A DNA stretch of 58,074 nt from Pseudobacter sp. (lineage in GTDB: Bacteria > Bacteroidota > Bacteroidia > Chitinophagales > Chitinophagaceae), in NCBI GenBank assembly GCA_017849455.1, contig JAFIGX010000021.1:1-58074 (forward strand), in the 5' to 3' direction. Of this stretch, positions 33,353 through 42,806 are shown one piece after another; position 1 is the stretch's first letter, and every line of letters begins with the position of its first letter. Below the pieces are notes generated by a model. The model searched no databases. It was given only the letters and a program-made list of their open reading frames with translations, and was not told the origin of the DNA. The position numbers and the translations under genes are program-made.

Positions 33353-34279
33353 TTGATCAATACGGCCTTGTTGCTGGAAAAGATACAGACCGGCGACCGT
33401 AAATCGCTGGCGAGAGGCATTTCATATATCGAAAATGAAGTGCCGGGATATGATCAATTGTTGAGTGCCCTGCCTGGTAATGATGACACAAAACTGATCG
33501 GCATCACCGGCCCACCTGGCGCCGGCAAAAGCACTTTGGTAGATGCCCTGATCGGCGTCTTCGTGCAACAGGGAAAAAAGACTGGCGTTCTCTGTGTCGA
33601 TCCTTCCTCCCCCTTCAATTTCGGCGCACTGCTCGGCGATCGCATACGCATGAGCGAATGGTACGACCATCCGGGGGTTTTTATCCGCTCACTGGCTACA
33701 CGTGGATCATTGGGCGGTCTCCACCCAAAGATCATGGAGATCACGGAACTGATGAAAGCCGCCGGTTTCGATCATATCATCGTGGAAACAGTAGGAGTGG
33801 GGCAGAGTGAAGTGGAGATCGTTGGACTGGCCGATGTTACCGTAGTTGTGGTGGTGCCCGAAGCCGGTGATGAAGTGCAAACGATGAAAGCAGGATTGAT
33901 GGAGATCGCCGATATCTTCGTGGTCAATAAATCCGACCGGCCCGATGCCGACCGCTTCGTGAAGAATCTCCGCATGATGCTGGCCCCTGCATTCAGTGCC
34001 CATGAGCAGGAAGTACCTGTTGTGAAAACCATCGCTTCACAAAAACAGGGTATCCAGGAATTGCAGGAAAAGATCAGTGAGGCATTGCAGTACCCCCATC
34101 ATCAATCGCAAAGGGCCTGGCTGCTCGCGGAACGCGCCTGGCACCTGGTACAGCAATACCGCATGAAAGATCTCAGCAAAGGATCATTGAAAGCCGAAAT
34201 TGAAAAAGCCCTTCAGAAAGATCCGTTCAACCTCTATCGCTTTGTACAAGCATATCTTCCATTTCACCGCCCGGAATAA
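33353..34279 (+). CDS. meaB: Methylmalonyl-CoA mutase-associated GTPase MeaB
   Basis: A 308-residue G3E-family GTPase that loads and protects adenosylcobalamin in methylmalonyl-CoA mutase. Motifs: Walker A GITGPPGAGKSTL, CVDPSSPFNFGALLGDRIRM, the switch segment ETVGVGQSEVEI, and NKSD for guanine. The C-terminal dimerisation helices are present. The first possible start is the TTG at 33353: an in-frame stop lies just upstream and the family N-terminus (LLEKIQTGDRKSLARGISYIEN) begins at once, so a TTG start is real here. No mutase gene lies in the window. Confidence 0.94.
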   Translation: MINTALLLEKIQTGDRKSLARGISYIENEVPGYDQLLSALPGNDDTKLIGITGPPGAGKSTLVDALIGVFVQQGKKTGVLCVDPSSPFNFGALLGDRIRMSEWYDHPGVFIRSLATRGSLGGLHPKIMEITELMKAAGFDHIIVETVGVGQSEVEIVGLADVTVVVVVPEAGDEVQTMKAGLMEIADIFVVNKSDRPDADRFVKNLRMMLAPAFSAHEQEVPVVKTIASQKQGIQELQEKISEALQYPHHQSQRAWLLAERAWHLVQQYRMKDLSKGSLKAEIEKALQKDPFNLYRFVQAYLPFHRPE

Positions 34280-34297
34280 ACAGTTCACCATATCTAA

Positions 34298-36709
34298 CTA
34301 TTCATCACACCCGATCGGTGCTCCGGGCGGGATCTCTTTGTGCAAGGTGGGCCTGGCCTTTTCCGGCGATCTGATCCTTTCCAATGCCAGCGAGAGATGG
34401 GCCAGGTAAGCAGCATCTTTGCTGACCTTTTGCTGTGCACTGATGAATTGCGTAAGCTCATCCAATGATTTCCGGATCACGGCCCTGGCCTGGAAAGAAG
34501 CGTTCTCATCGATGCCGGAGGAAAGCAAATAAGTGAGCAATACCTGTTCCGTTTGCATCTGCACCAGTTTCTCCATGCCTGTTCTTCGTGGGGCCTTCCA
34601 CGTTTTACCGATCAATGTATTCACCATTTCCTGCACACCCAATCCATTCGATAACGCTTCAAACTGCACCATCCTGCTGAGGCGCTGGGGATGGAAAAGG
34701 AAAGAGAGCGGGAAATCTGCCGCTGTCTCTGCGGGAGAGAGGGCATCGAATGCAAGGCCCGTCCTTTTATTGAAAAGCTCGCGGGTCATATCATAGCCTG
34801 CGGGCCTGGGAGGGATCAGTTTCAGGATGGCATCAGGAATGGTGAGTGTACCGGGGTCGAGACAATCGATCACTGCATTCAGGGCCCTGAGTTGTTCTTC
34901 TTTGGGAATGGGTTTGGTGATCACCTGTCCGTCACCGCGGGTAGCGTAGGTGTAATACATGCCGCCCACTTCTTTGGTAACGGCCTCCAACTGGTAGCGA
35001 TGATAGAGGTATACGGGCACCAGCACATCTTCCAGCATGGCCATCGGCATACCGGGCCGGATGTTTTTCTCTCCGAATTGCGACAATGCTTTTGTTCTGA
35101 TCTTCATCACTTCTTTCAATTCAGTGACAGGGTTGGAACCATTGTCCCACAAATGCGCCTGCGGATGCAAGCCTCCCGGGGCCCTTGCATCCCGGTCGCT
35201 GATGAACTGAAGTCCCCGCTGAGCAGCATTGCGCAGGAGATGGTCGAGTGCCTGTTTTTCGTTAGTGCTTTCCGGGAAATCCTGGTAGCCCCAGGTTACG
35301 GCCAGCTTGTCCCACTCACCGATCTTGTTGTCATAGGCCTGGTCCACATCGATTTCGCCATTGCTGGTAAGACGAATGAGTGGATGCGGGTAATCCATCA
35401 CGCTGGCGCGGTTGCTGACACTGGAGGCATAATTATGCATCAGGCCGATGGTATGCCCCACTTCGTGTGCGGCTAACTGTTGTAATCGCTGAAGGGCCAT
35501 CTTCAGCATCTTGTCGTCGGCAGGCAGACCATTTTCGAACGGGGCCAGTAATCCCTGTGCTATCAGGTAATCCTGTCGTACGCGCAGGGAGCCAAGCGTA
35601 ACCTGGCCTTTGATGATCTCGCCGGTGCGGGGATCTGTCACCGAAGCGCCGTAAGACCACCCGCGGGTAGACCGGTGTACCCAGTTGATCACATTATAAC
35701 GGATGTCCATAGGGTCGGCACTATCAGGTAAGACCTTTACCTGGAAAGCGTTTTTATAACCGGCAGCTTCGAAAGCCTGGTCCCACCAGGAAGCGCCTTC
35801 GAGCAGGGCAGTGCGGATGGGTTCGGGAGTGCCGTTATCGAGATAATAAATGATCGGTTTTACCGGCTCACTGATGGCCGCTGAAGGGTCTTTTTTTTTG
35901 AGCCGGTGTCGGGCGATATACATCTTCTCGATAGGCTCAGCTACCGGTGTGCTATAGTCGAAAAATGAAGTGGCAAAATAGCCGGACCTGGGATCGAAGA
36001 TGCGGGGTTTGTAATGATTATCGGGCAATTGAACGAAGGAGTGATGCATTCGCAAGGTGATGGCATCGGAGGAAGGGGTGACCGACTGTACGAAATTACC
36101 GGCTTCCCCATCAGGTCCATTGAGCGTGATGGTGGCTTCGATCTCAGTATTCAGTGGAAAATTTTTGGTGCGTGGCAGGTATACCATCGACCTGCTTTTG
36201 TCGAATGAATAATTGCCCTGTCGCATATTTCGCAGCCTGCTGCCGGCGCGTATGGCATCCCGGACGAAAAAATCGGTGGCATCTACCAACAGATGGCCAT
36301 TGCTTTCGGCTTCGGCCGTGAAGCCCCAAATGGCTGACTGTGCAAAGGACTGTTCAACGGCCCTGCGTTCTGCGGGGTCGTTGGATATGGCGCGGTAATC
36401 ATAATTAGGAGCTATCAATAGAATCTTGCGGCCTGTACGGAGGAACTTCACGATGCGCGAGCCGCCAAGCAATCCACGGTCGAGGCCGATATCATTGGAG
36501 CCCAGGCCGGCAGGCAATGAGGTCACATACAGGAATTCGGTATCCAGCTTATCGATCTCCAGCCAGATCTTGCCACTGTTCTCATCCCAGTAAAAATTGA
36601 GGAACCCTTCAAATTTTTTGAGGCCATTTGTCTTTTCTTCGATGGAAGGGAGCTTTTGAGCGGAAACTACCGAAGATACCAGTAGCAGCAGGAGCCAGGC
36701 ATATCTCAT
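34298..36709 (-). CDS. Exported zinc-dependent metalloprotease (DUF5117/DUF4953 type)
   Basis: An 803-residue secreted or periplasmic protein. The start at MRYAWLLLLLVSSVVSAQ (36709) gives a clean signal peptide. DUF5118/DUF5117-like regions cover about 20-330 (GFLNFYWDENSGKIWLEID). The metzincin-like site HEVGHTIGLMHNY (HExxHxxGxxH) is at about 430, followed by a long C-terminal DUF4953-like part. Such proteins are widespread in Bacteroidota and are annotated as zinc-dependent metalloproteases; natural substrates are not known. It converges on meaB with 18 nt between stops. Confidence 0.92.
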   Translation of the reverse strand: MRYAWLLLLLVSSVVSAQKLPSIEEKTNGLKKFEGFLNFYWDENSGKIWLEIDKLDTEFLYVTSLPAGLGSNDIGLDRGLLGGSRIVKFLRTGRKILLIAPNYDYRAISNDPAERRAVEQSFAQSAIWGFTAEAESNGHLLVDATDFFVRDAIRAGSRLRNMRQGNYSFDKSRSMVYLPRTKNFPLNTEIEATITLNGPDGEAGNFVQSVTPSSDAITLRMHHSFVQLPDNHYKPRIFDPRSGYFATSFFDYSTPVAEPIEKMYIARHRLKKKDPSAAISEPVKPIIYYLDNGTPEPIRTALLEGASWWDQAFEAAGYKNAFQVKVLPDSADPMDIRYNVINWVHRSTRGWSYGASVTDPRTGEIIKGQVTLGSLRVRQDYLIAQGLLAPFENGLPADDKMLKMALQRLQQLAAHEVGHTIGLMHNYASSVSNRASVMDYPHPLIRLTSNGEIDVDQAYDNKIGEWDKLAVTWGYQDFPESTNEKQALDHLLRNAAQRGLQFISDRDARAPGGLHPQAHLWDNGSNPVTELKEVMKIRTKALSQFGEKNIRPGMPMAMLEDVLVPVYLYHRYQLEAVTKEVGGMYYTYATRGDGQVITKPIPKEEQLRALNAVIDCLDPGTLTIPDAILKLIPPRPAGYDMTRELFNKRTGLAFDALSPAETAADFPLSFLFHPQRLSRMVQFEALSNGLGVQEMVNTLIGKTWKAPRRTGMEKLVQMQTEQVLLTYLLSSGIDENASFQARAVIRKSLDELTQFISAQQKVSKDAAYLAHLSLALERIRSPEKARPTLHKEIPPGAPIGCDE

Positions 36710-36798
36710 ATAACAGTTTGTTTGGACTAACAAGATAAGAAAAAGAGATGGCCGTAAGGGCTGCATTGGATGGTAGCGCTAAAAAAAGGATCAGTGGA

Positions 36799-37017
36799 TC
36801 AGGCTTCGCGGTTATTTTTCCACCAGCGATAGCCTACCAGTCCCATGAGGAGGAGGGGAGTGAAAGCCAGGTAAATGATGCCGGTGTTCAGTGCTTTGGC
36901 GGGTTTTTCGCCCAGTTGCTGGGCAGTTTTTGTGCAGATGGAGCATTGGGCCGACAGCTCAGTTGCCGACATGAAGAAAAATGCTAATACGAACAAGATC
37001 AGGCGCCACTGTTTCAT
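36799..37017 (-). CDS. Small exported membrane protein with CSIC motif
   Basis: A 72-residue protein starting at the Met of MKQWRLILF (37017). A signal peptide (LFVLAFFFMSATELSA) is followed by QCSICTKTAQQLGEKPAK, a short linker, one membrane span (IIYLAFTPLLLMGLVGYRW) and a basic end (WKNNREA). The Cys pair just after the cleavage site could bind a metal or form a disulfide. I know similar short proteins in Bacteroidota without an assigned function. The 15-residue upstream extension in the same frame is probably not translated. Confidence 0.75.
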   Translation of the reverse strand: MKQWRLILFVLAFFFMSATELSAQCSICTKTAQQLGEKPAKALNTGIIYLAFTPLLLMGLVGYRWWKNNREA

Positions 37018-37062
37018 AGACTTGTTTTCCGAGAGGGTAAAGGTACGATGAATTGATACCAT

Positions 37063-37093
37063 AAAAAAATCCTCTTCCGGCAGCGGAAGAGGA
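37063..37093 (-). terminator. Intrinsic terminator of the PepSY-like gene
   Basis: On the minus strand TCCTCTTCCG-CTGC-CGGAAGAGGA is a perfect 10-bp stem followed by seven T. It lies 33 nt after the stop of the gene that ends at 37126, and upstream of the CSIC-motif gene. Confidence 0.9.
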
Positions 37094-37125
37094 CCCTGTT
37101 TTCGGCTATACTTACCCTTTATATG

Positions 37126-37572
37126 CTAGGATTTCTTTTCTTTTTTGAAAGTTTCCCAACCGGCAGCGCCTACTGATCTCAGTACGATGGTTTGCGAAGC
37201 GCTTTCCAGTGTGATGTAATAACTTGTTTCCTGGTTATTGGCCATTTCAAAAAGATCGGTGATCCAGTAATCGCTGTAGTTCTTTTTCAGGTCGGCCAAC
37301 AGGCTGATCGGCAGTTGTCCGGAAATAAGGTTACGTGTTACGGCCAGCAGTTCACCATCCTGTGAATAGTAGGCGAACATCACCTGGTTGTTGAGCTTGA
37401 AAGTGGCTTTGGCAAAGGTTTTGCCGTTTTCCCAATTTACCTCTTTTGCTCCTACGAATTCTTTGTTAAAAGAATTGAGCACTCTCTCATTCACAGTTTC
37501 TTTGATGTTGGCGAAAGTGGTACTAAGTCCGACCATCAGTAACAAAGCGCCGATTAAAATACTCTTTTTCAT
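37126..37572 (-). CDS. Exported PepSY-like protein
   Basis: A 148-residue exported protein. The signal is MKKSILIGALLLMVGLSTTFA. The mature part has the pattern VLNSFNKEFVGAKEVNWENGKTFAKATFKLNNQVMFAYYSQDGELLAVTR, which is the repeat of the small PepSY-like or beta-lactamase-inhibitor-like family of Bacteroidota (residues FVGAKEVNWE and FAYYSQDGELL are its marks). These are abundant stress- or envelope-related periplasmic proteins without clear function. A strong terminator follows, so it is monocistronic. Confidence 0.8.
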   Translation of the reverse strand: MKKSILIGALLLMVGLSTTFANIKETVNERVLNSFNKEFVGAKEVNWENGKTFAKATFKLNNQVMFAYYSQDGELLAVTRNLISGQLPISLLADLKKNYSDYWITDLFEMANNQETSYYITLESASQTIVLRSVGAAGWETFKKEKKS

Positions 37573-37874
37573 GTTAAATTTTTTTTATAGTGATGTTGTT
37601 GTTTCTCTGCGTGTCTACCATAAATAAGACGCCGTCTTTTCCCGAATGTTACAAGTTGGGCAGGAAGAAAACTGTTTTTAACAATTGATGCCGTTTATAC
37701 AATTTAACTACCGTTCGAACCGATAACGAGTGCAAGTTAATAGCGCAAATAGCCCTCTCATAGCGGGTTTCGGCGAAATGGGGTTTTTTTTCGGCAAAAT
37801 CAGGATGTGGCCGGTACGTCGTCTTCGAATGCCTTTTGCCGGGTATCCGTATATCGCACGAGATCATAATATCA
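37573..37874. other. Intergenic region with no recognised gene
   Basis: About 300 nt between two minus-strand genes. It must carry the promoter of the PepSY-like gene (upstream A/T-rich leader TATAAAAAAAATTTAAC on the minus strand). I see no RNA gene, long repeat or convincing ORF here; short frames in it have no protein-like features. Confidence 0.5.
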
Positions 37875-38498
37875 TTATGATCGTAGCCGGCAACGGTTGT
37901 ATTGCCTTACCAGTCCGGGGAGTTCATCCACGGCATTCTTCACATTATTGAGGCTGGCCAGCACTGTTGGGCAATCACTGAAGAATTCCCGCAGCTTTTT
38001 TTTCGTATTGCCGAATACGCTGGTGCGCTGCAATCGAAGCACTTCCGGACCTTTGATGAGACAGGTTTCGGAGATGAGACCACGCTGGTCCGCAGAAGGC
38101 AGGTCGCCGGGAGTGGAATAGATGGATTTATTCTGATAACATCTGTATTTGTATGCTTTCACCGGTCCTTCGTCTGAAATGACCTGGGCGAACACCAGTG
38201 TGCTGCCGGTGTCTTTTGCACCTGTTGCCTGACCAAGGTCAAGCACCACATACCGGCGCCACTGTTCGAGCACATTGATGGCGAATCTTTTGATCTCTCC
38301 GGGTTTGTATTGCGTGATCTTGCCATCTGCGGTCTCGAAGTTCACGAGGAGATGAACGGATTCGAGGTCATTGGTGATGATATGCCCCCTTACCGTGTCT
38401 TTATTAATAATGATATAGGCTTCGAATTGATCGGCGTCCAAAGCAAGCGTTGCGCTGCTGAAGAACAGGCCGGCGAGCGCCATCATGAGTGTTTTCAT
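37875..38498 (-). CDS. Exported protein of unknown function
   Basis: A 207-residue protein with a signal peptide (MKTLMMALAGLFFSSATLAL), starting at the Met at 38498; a frame extension to 38573 would include the typA terminator hairpin. The mature part begins with a beta-rich segment (DQFEAYIIINKDTVRGHIITND) of the sort seen in Bacteroidota proteins that report on compact envelope domains, and ends in a helical region with Cys residues (SDCPTVLASLNNVKNAVDELPGLV). I do not recognise the family. The gene is alone between the typA terminator and a 300-nt gap. Confidence 0.7.
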   Translation of the reverse strand: MKTLMMALAGLFFSSATLALDADQFEAYIIINKDTVRGHIITNDLESVHLLVNFETADGKITQYKPGEIKRFAINVLEQWRRYVVLDLGQATGAKDTGSTLVFAQVISDEGPVKAYKYRCYQNKSIYSTPGDLPSADQRGLISETCLIKGPEVLRLQRTSVFGNTKKKLREFFSDCPTVLASLNNVKNAVDELPGLVRQYNRCRLRS

Positions 38499-38535
38499 TT
38501 CTAGCAGTTGAGTGATGGTTGAAATTTTCAAAGGC

Positions 38536-38564
38536 AATAAAAATCCCGGCGTGAAGCCGGGATT
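38536..38564 (-). terminator. Intrinsic terminator downstream of typA
   Basis: AATCCCGGC-loop-GCCGGGATT forms a 9-bp stem. On the minus strand it is followed by TTTATT. It lies 65 nt after the typA stop and just upstream of the next minus-strand gene. Confidence 0.85.
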
Positions 38565-38628
38565 AAAATACAAAGATTGTTATTAACTATCTGTGCAAGT
38601 TATTATCCTTATTTAGCATTCCTGCAAC

Positions 38629-40440
38629 CTAGGCATTGGCCGCGCTGAGCATTTTCTGGAATTTCTTTCTTTCTTCCTCATCCAGGATGGTCTTACGCAT
38701 GCGAATGAAATTGGGCGTTACCTCGATGCATTCATCCTGCTGGATATATTCCATACATTCTTCCAGTGTCATCAATATTTTAGGGGCGATATTGGTAGCT
38801 GCATCACTGCCGCTGGCCCGCATATTGGTGAGCTTTTTACCTTCGATGATATTCACCACGAGGTCGCCGGGTTTGATATGCTCGGCAATGATCTGTCCTG
38901 CATAGACATCCTCACCCGGATCGATGAAGAACGAACCGCGGTCCTGCAGCTTATCCAGCGAATAGCCAGTGGCACTACCATTTTGTTTGGCAAGCAGCAC
39001 GCCATTATTACGACCGGGGATGGGGCCTTTCCAGGGTTTGTATTCGCTGAAACGGTGGGCCATCACTGCTTCGCCGGCTGTATTGGTAAGCATTTGCGTA
39101 CGCAGGCCGATCAGTCCGCGGGAAGGTATCTCGAATTCGAGGTGTTGCATTTCTCCCTTGGTCTCCATCACATGCATCTCTCCTTTGCGGCGGGTAACCA
39201 GGTCGATCACTTTGGAGGCATATTCCTGGGGAACATCTACCACCAGTATTTCGTAGGGCTCGCATTTTTTACCGTCGATCTCTTTTACGATCACCTGGGG
39301 CTGGCCTACTGTGAGCTCATAGCCTTCGCGGCGCATGGTCTCGATCAATACACCGAGATGCAGGATACCGCGGCCATAGACCACGAAGCTGTCGCCCCCG
39401 TCGGAATCCATTACCCGGAGGGCCAGGTTCTTTTCCGTTTCTTTCATGAGGCGGTCGCGGAGGTGACGGCTGGTAACGAATTTTCCATCCTTTCCATAGA
39501 AAGGAGAATTGTTGATGGAGAAAAGCATGTTCATCGTGGGTTCATCCACACTGATCACCGGAAGTGCTTCAGGATTTTCTGCATCGGCAATGGTATCACC
39601 GATATTGAAATCTTCGAGCCCTACCACTGCACAAAGGTCACCGGCCACCACTTCACTTACTTTCTTCTTACCCATTCCTTCAAACACATAGAGCTCACGC
39701 ACCCTCGATTTTTTGATGATGCCATCTGCCTGCATCAGCGAGATGGGTTGGTTTTCGCGAATAGTGCCTCTGCTAACTTTTCCGATGGCGATACGGCCGA
39801 GGAAAGAGGAATAATCGAGCGAAGTGATCTGCATCTGCAGGGTGCCTTCCTCCACTTTGGGTTCAGGCACATATTTGAGGATACCGTCGAGCAATGGGGT
39901 GATGTCTTCACTGGGTGTCAGCGAATCGTTGAACCAGCCATTCTTGCCGGAGCCATAGTAGGTGGGGAAATTGAGTTGTTCTTCCGTTGCATCGAGGTTG
40001 AAGAAGAGCTCGAATACGGCATCGTGCACTTCATCGGGGCGGCAATTGGGTTTATCGACCTTATTGATGATCACGATGGGCTTCAGGTTGAGCTGAAGCG
40101 CTTTTTGCAGCACGAAACGGGTTTGCGGCATGGGGCCTTCGAAAGCATCTACGAGAAGGCAAACGCCATCGGCCATTTTCAATACCCTTTCCACTTCACC
40201 ACCGAAATCGGCGTGACCCGGCGTATCGATCACATTAATCTTTACGTCTTTGTAGGTAACGGCTGCGTTCTTGCTGAATATGGTGATGCCACGTTCTCTT
40301 TCCAGGTCGTTGCTGTCCATGATCAGTTCGCCCGTTTCCTGGTTATCACGGAAAACTTTGGTGGCGTGTAAGATCTTGTCTACAAGCGTTGTCTTTCCGT
40401 GGTCTACGTGAGCGATGATCGCTATGTTGCGAATATTCAT
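38629..40440 (-). CDS. typA: Translational GTPase TypA/BipA
   Basis: A 603-residue ribosome-associated GTPase of the EF-G class, which helps 50S assembly and stress adaptation. The G domain shows AHVDHGKTTLVD, RERGITI, DTPGHADFGGEV and NKVDKP. Domain II, the EF-G-like domains III and V, and the TypA-specific C-terminal domain (LTNMRASGSDAATNIAP) follow. Length is exactly typical. It is monocistronic with a terminator downstream; the region upstream on the minus strand is the roughly 250-nt divergent intergenic space shared with a hydrolase gene. Confidence 0.97.
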   Translation of the reverse strand: MNIRNIAIIAHVDHGKTTLVDKILHATKVFRDNQETGELIMDSNDLERERGITIFSKNAAVTYKDVKINVIDTPGHADFGGEVERVLKMADGVCLLVDAFEGPMPQTRFVLQKALQLNLKPIVIINKVDKPNCRPDEVHDAVFELFFNLDATEEQLNFPTYYGSGKNGWFNDSLTPSEDITPLLDGILKYVPEPKVEEGTLQMQITSLDYSSFLGRIAIGKVSRGTIRENQPISLMQADGIIKKSRVRELYVFEGMGKKKVSEVVAGDLCAVVGLEDFNIGDTIADAENPEALPVISVDEPTMNMLFSINNSPFYGKDGKFVTSRHLRDRLMKETEKNLALRVMDSDGGDSFVVYGRGILHLGVLIETMRREGYELTVGQPQVIVKEIDGKKCEPYEILVVDVPQEYASKVIDLVTRRKGEMHVMETKGEMQHLEFEIPSRGLIGLRTQMLTNTAGEAVMAHRFSEYKPWKGPIPGRNNGVLLAKQNGSATGYSLDKLQDRGSFFIDPGEDVYAGQIIAEHIKPGDLVVNIIEGKKLTNMRASGSDAATNIAPKILMTLEECMEYIQQDECIEVTPNFIRMRKTILDEEERKKFQKMLSAANA

Positions 40441-40455
40441 ATTAATGTTTAGCTT

Positions 40456-40511
40456 TTAGCTTCAGGCATTGGGTAGCAGGATCCAGCACAAGCTTTATGC
40501 CTGACTGCTAA
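40456..40511. repeat. Imperfect inverted repeat upstream of typA
   Basis: TTAGCTTCAGGCA at 40456-40468 and TGCCTGACTGCTAA at 40498-40511 are near reverse complements (one gap, one or two mismatches). It lies in the typA leader region and could form a hairpin there, or be a small intergenic repeat. Confidence 0.35.
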
Positions 40512-40687
40512 TACCATTTTTTTGACGCGCAAAGGTACATCAAATCAACGGGAGGGCAAGGGCGAAGGGCAAACTTATTATTTTGGTAAACTCCGGCAGG
40601 GCAGGCATGGGCTACCGGGTTGCCTTCCAGTGGGTTATTGTTTCGGAATTCACGAAATTCCATTTAATTTCAGCACAAATTTATGTC

Positions 40688-41683
40688 ATGGGCAAGAAAT
40701 GGCTGTTCATCATACCCCTGGTGCTCCTGATCGTTTACCTGTTGGGGCCCAAGCCTTCCACACCTGTATACGACAAGATCATGCCCATTGTTCCATCCAA
40801 TGCCACCGACCTGGAACAATTCATCAGCAGCGAGGAATCCATGCATAAAATAAAACCTGATAACGAAGCGCGCATCGTATGGGCCAATGATTCACTGAAA
40901 CAGAGAACAGATGTGTCTATCGTGTACCTGCATGGTTTTACAGCTTCGCAGGGTGAAGGCGAGCCCGTGCACAGGGACATTGCCAAAAAATTCGGATGCA
41001 ATCTCTATCTCTCCCGGCTGGCGGAACATGGCATCGATACCACCGAGCCGCTGCTGAAGCTCACGGCGGATAAATACTGGGAATCTGCCAAGGAAGCACT
41101 GGCCATCGGCCGGCAACTCGGCAATAAAGTGATCCTCATGGGCACTTCCACCGGGGGCACACTGGCATTGAAACTGGCGGCTGAATACCCCGACGTATAT
41201 GCGCTGGTATTGCTTTCACCCAATATCGCCATCGATGATCCCAATGCCTGGCTGCTGAACAATCCCTGGGGATTGCAGATCGCCCGGATGGTGAAAGGCT
41301 CCAGGTATATCGATTCGAAGTCGGATACCACGGCCCTGTACAAACAATACTGGACACCCCATTACAGGATCGAAGGGGCTGTGAGCCTGGAAGAACTGGT
41401 GGAGACCACCATGCAGAAAAAAGTCTTCAACCGGATAAAACAGCCGACCCTGGTGCTGTATTATTATAAGGATGAGGTGCTGCGCGACAGCGTGGTGAAA
41501 GTAAGCGCCATCCTGAAAATGTACCAGGAGTTAGGCACAGACACGCTGGAAAAGAGGGCCGTTGCCATGCCCAATACAGGCAATCATGTGATCGGCTCCT
41601 ATATCAAATCGCACGATGTGGCCGGCGTAAAGTATGAGATCGAAAAATTCCTCACCGAAGTACTTCACCTGAAAGGGAAATAG
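40688..41683 (+). CDS. Membrane-anchored alpha/beta hydrolase
   Basis: A 331-residue protein. From the ATG at 40688 it begins MGKKWLFIIPLVLLIVYLLGP, an uncleaved N-terminal anchor that leaves the enzyme on the periplasmic face. The hydrolase domain shows YLHGFTASQGE (oxyanion), MGTSTGG (nucleophile Ser), an acid in YYKDEVLRD and the His in NTGNHVIGS. The family is close to carboxylesterase/monoglyceride lipase types. The upstream in-frame extension to 40583 has no conserved features. fabH follows 73 nt later on the same strand. Confidence 0.85.
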   Translation: MGKKWLFIIPLVLLIVYLLGPKPSTPVYDKIMPIVPSNATDLEQFISSEESMHKIKPDNEARIVWANDSLKQRTDVSIVYLHGFTASQGEGEPVHRDIAKKFGCNLYLSRLAEHGIDTTEPLLKLTADKYWESAKEALAIGRQLGNKVILMGTSTGGTLALKLAAEYPDVYALVLLSPNIAIDDPNAWLLNNPWGLQIARMVKGSRYIDSKSDTTALYKQYWTPHYRIEGAVSLEELVETTMQKKVFNRIKQPTLVLYYYKDEVLRDSVVKVSAILKMYQELGTDTLEKRAVAMPNTGNHVIGSYIKSHDVAGVKYEIEKFLTEVLHLKGK

Positions 41684-41756
41684 TTCCCTTTGAAATAGTT
41701 TCATTTCCGCTGCAATTTTTCTTTCCGTATTTTCGGAATTAAAACATGGTTGCTAT

Positions 41757-42806
41757 ATGGTCCGTTCTGTTATAGCCGGTATCGGCATGTATGTCCCTAA
41801 GAATGTATTCACCAATAATGACCTCACCCGCTTCATGGATACCAGTGATGAATGGATCCAGGAACGTACCGGTATCAAAGAGCGCCGTTATGCCGACCGT
41901 ACGGGAGAAACCACTACCACCATGGGCGTAGAAGCCGCTGCCATGGCCATCGAAAGGGCGGGCGTTACTCCACAGGATATCGACTTCATCATATTCGCCA
42001 CGCTTAGCCCTGATTATTATTTCCCCGGCTGCGGGGTGCTCGTTCAGCGGGCTATGAAGATGAAAGAGATCGGTGCGCTCGATGTGCGTAACCAATGCAG
42101 CGGGTTTATTTATGCCATCAGTGTGGCCGACCAGTTCATCCGATCGGGTATGTACAAGAACATTCTCGTTATCGGCAGTGAGAAACATTCCTTCGGGCTC
42201 GATTTCAGTACCCGTGGCAGGAATGTGAGCGTGATCTTCGGGGATGGCGCCGGCGCCGTAGTGTTGCAACCCGGCGCCGATGCCAACAGGGGGATACTGA
42301 GCACTCACCTGCATAGTGATGGTGAGAGCGCGGAGTTGCTAGCCATGTACAACCCCGGCACACATGCCAATCACTGGATGGAACAATCCCTGGCCGATTT
42401 CAGTGAGGCAGAGATCGGGGAAATGTTCATGAGCCATGCCATGGTCGACAAAGCACAGAACTTTCCATTCATGGACGGGCCATCCGTTTTCAAGAAAGCG
42501 GTGGTGAAATTCCCGGAAGTCATTTTGGAAGCCCTGAACAAGAACGGATACCAACCCTCCGACCTGCGTATGCTGGTGCCACACCAGGCCAATCTCCGCA
42601 TTGCACAATTCGTGCAACAGAAACTGGGATTGAGAGAAGACCAGGTCTATAATAATATCCAGCGGTACGGTAATACCACTGCTGCCTCAGTTCCACTGGC
42701 GCTTTGTGAAGCCTGGCAGGAAGGTAAGATCAAAGAAGGCGATCTCGTTTGCCTCGCTGCCTTCGGCAGCGGCTTTACCTGGGCCAGCGCGCTGCTCAGG
42801 TGGTGA
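41757..42806 (+). CDS. Beta-ketoacyl-ACP synthase III family protein (FabH-like)
   Basis: A 349-residue thiolase-fold enzyme. The Cys-His-Asn triad is visible as RNQCSGF, VPHQANLR and YGNTTAAS, so it is a catalytic KASIII-type condensing enzyme that uses acyl-CoA and malonyl-ACP. It is slightly longer than housekeeping FabH (about 330), with an insert near AMYNPGTHANHWMEQSLADF. A second, accessory FabH paralogue used for a specific lipid is therefore possible. Its 3' end overlaps the convergent ppk gene by 11 nt. Confidence 0.9.
   Translation: MVRSVIAGIGMYVPKNVFTNNDLTRFMDTSDEWIQERTGIKERRYADRTGETTTTMGVEAAAMAIERAGVTPQDIDFIIFATLSPDYYFPGCGVLVQRAMKMKEIGALDVRNQCSGFIYAISVADQFIRSGMYKNILVIGSEKHSFGLDFSTRGRNVSVIFGDGAGAVVLQPGADANRGILSTHLHSDGESAELLAMYNPGTHANHWMEQSLADFSEAEIGEMFMSHAMVDKAQNFPFMDGPSVFKKAVVKFPEVILEALNKNGYQPSDLRMLVPHQANLRIAQFVQQKLGLREDQVYNNIQRYGNTTAASVPLALCEAWQEGKIKEGDLVCLAAFGSGFTWASALLRW

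Noticed and set aside
38878..40371. 497-codon open frame antisense to typA
   Set aside because: It mirrors a highly conserved, full-length TypA; the product has no signal, domain or motif of its own. Long antisense frames are common in G/C-balanced codons of strong genes.
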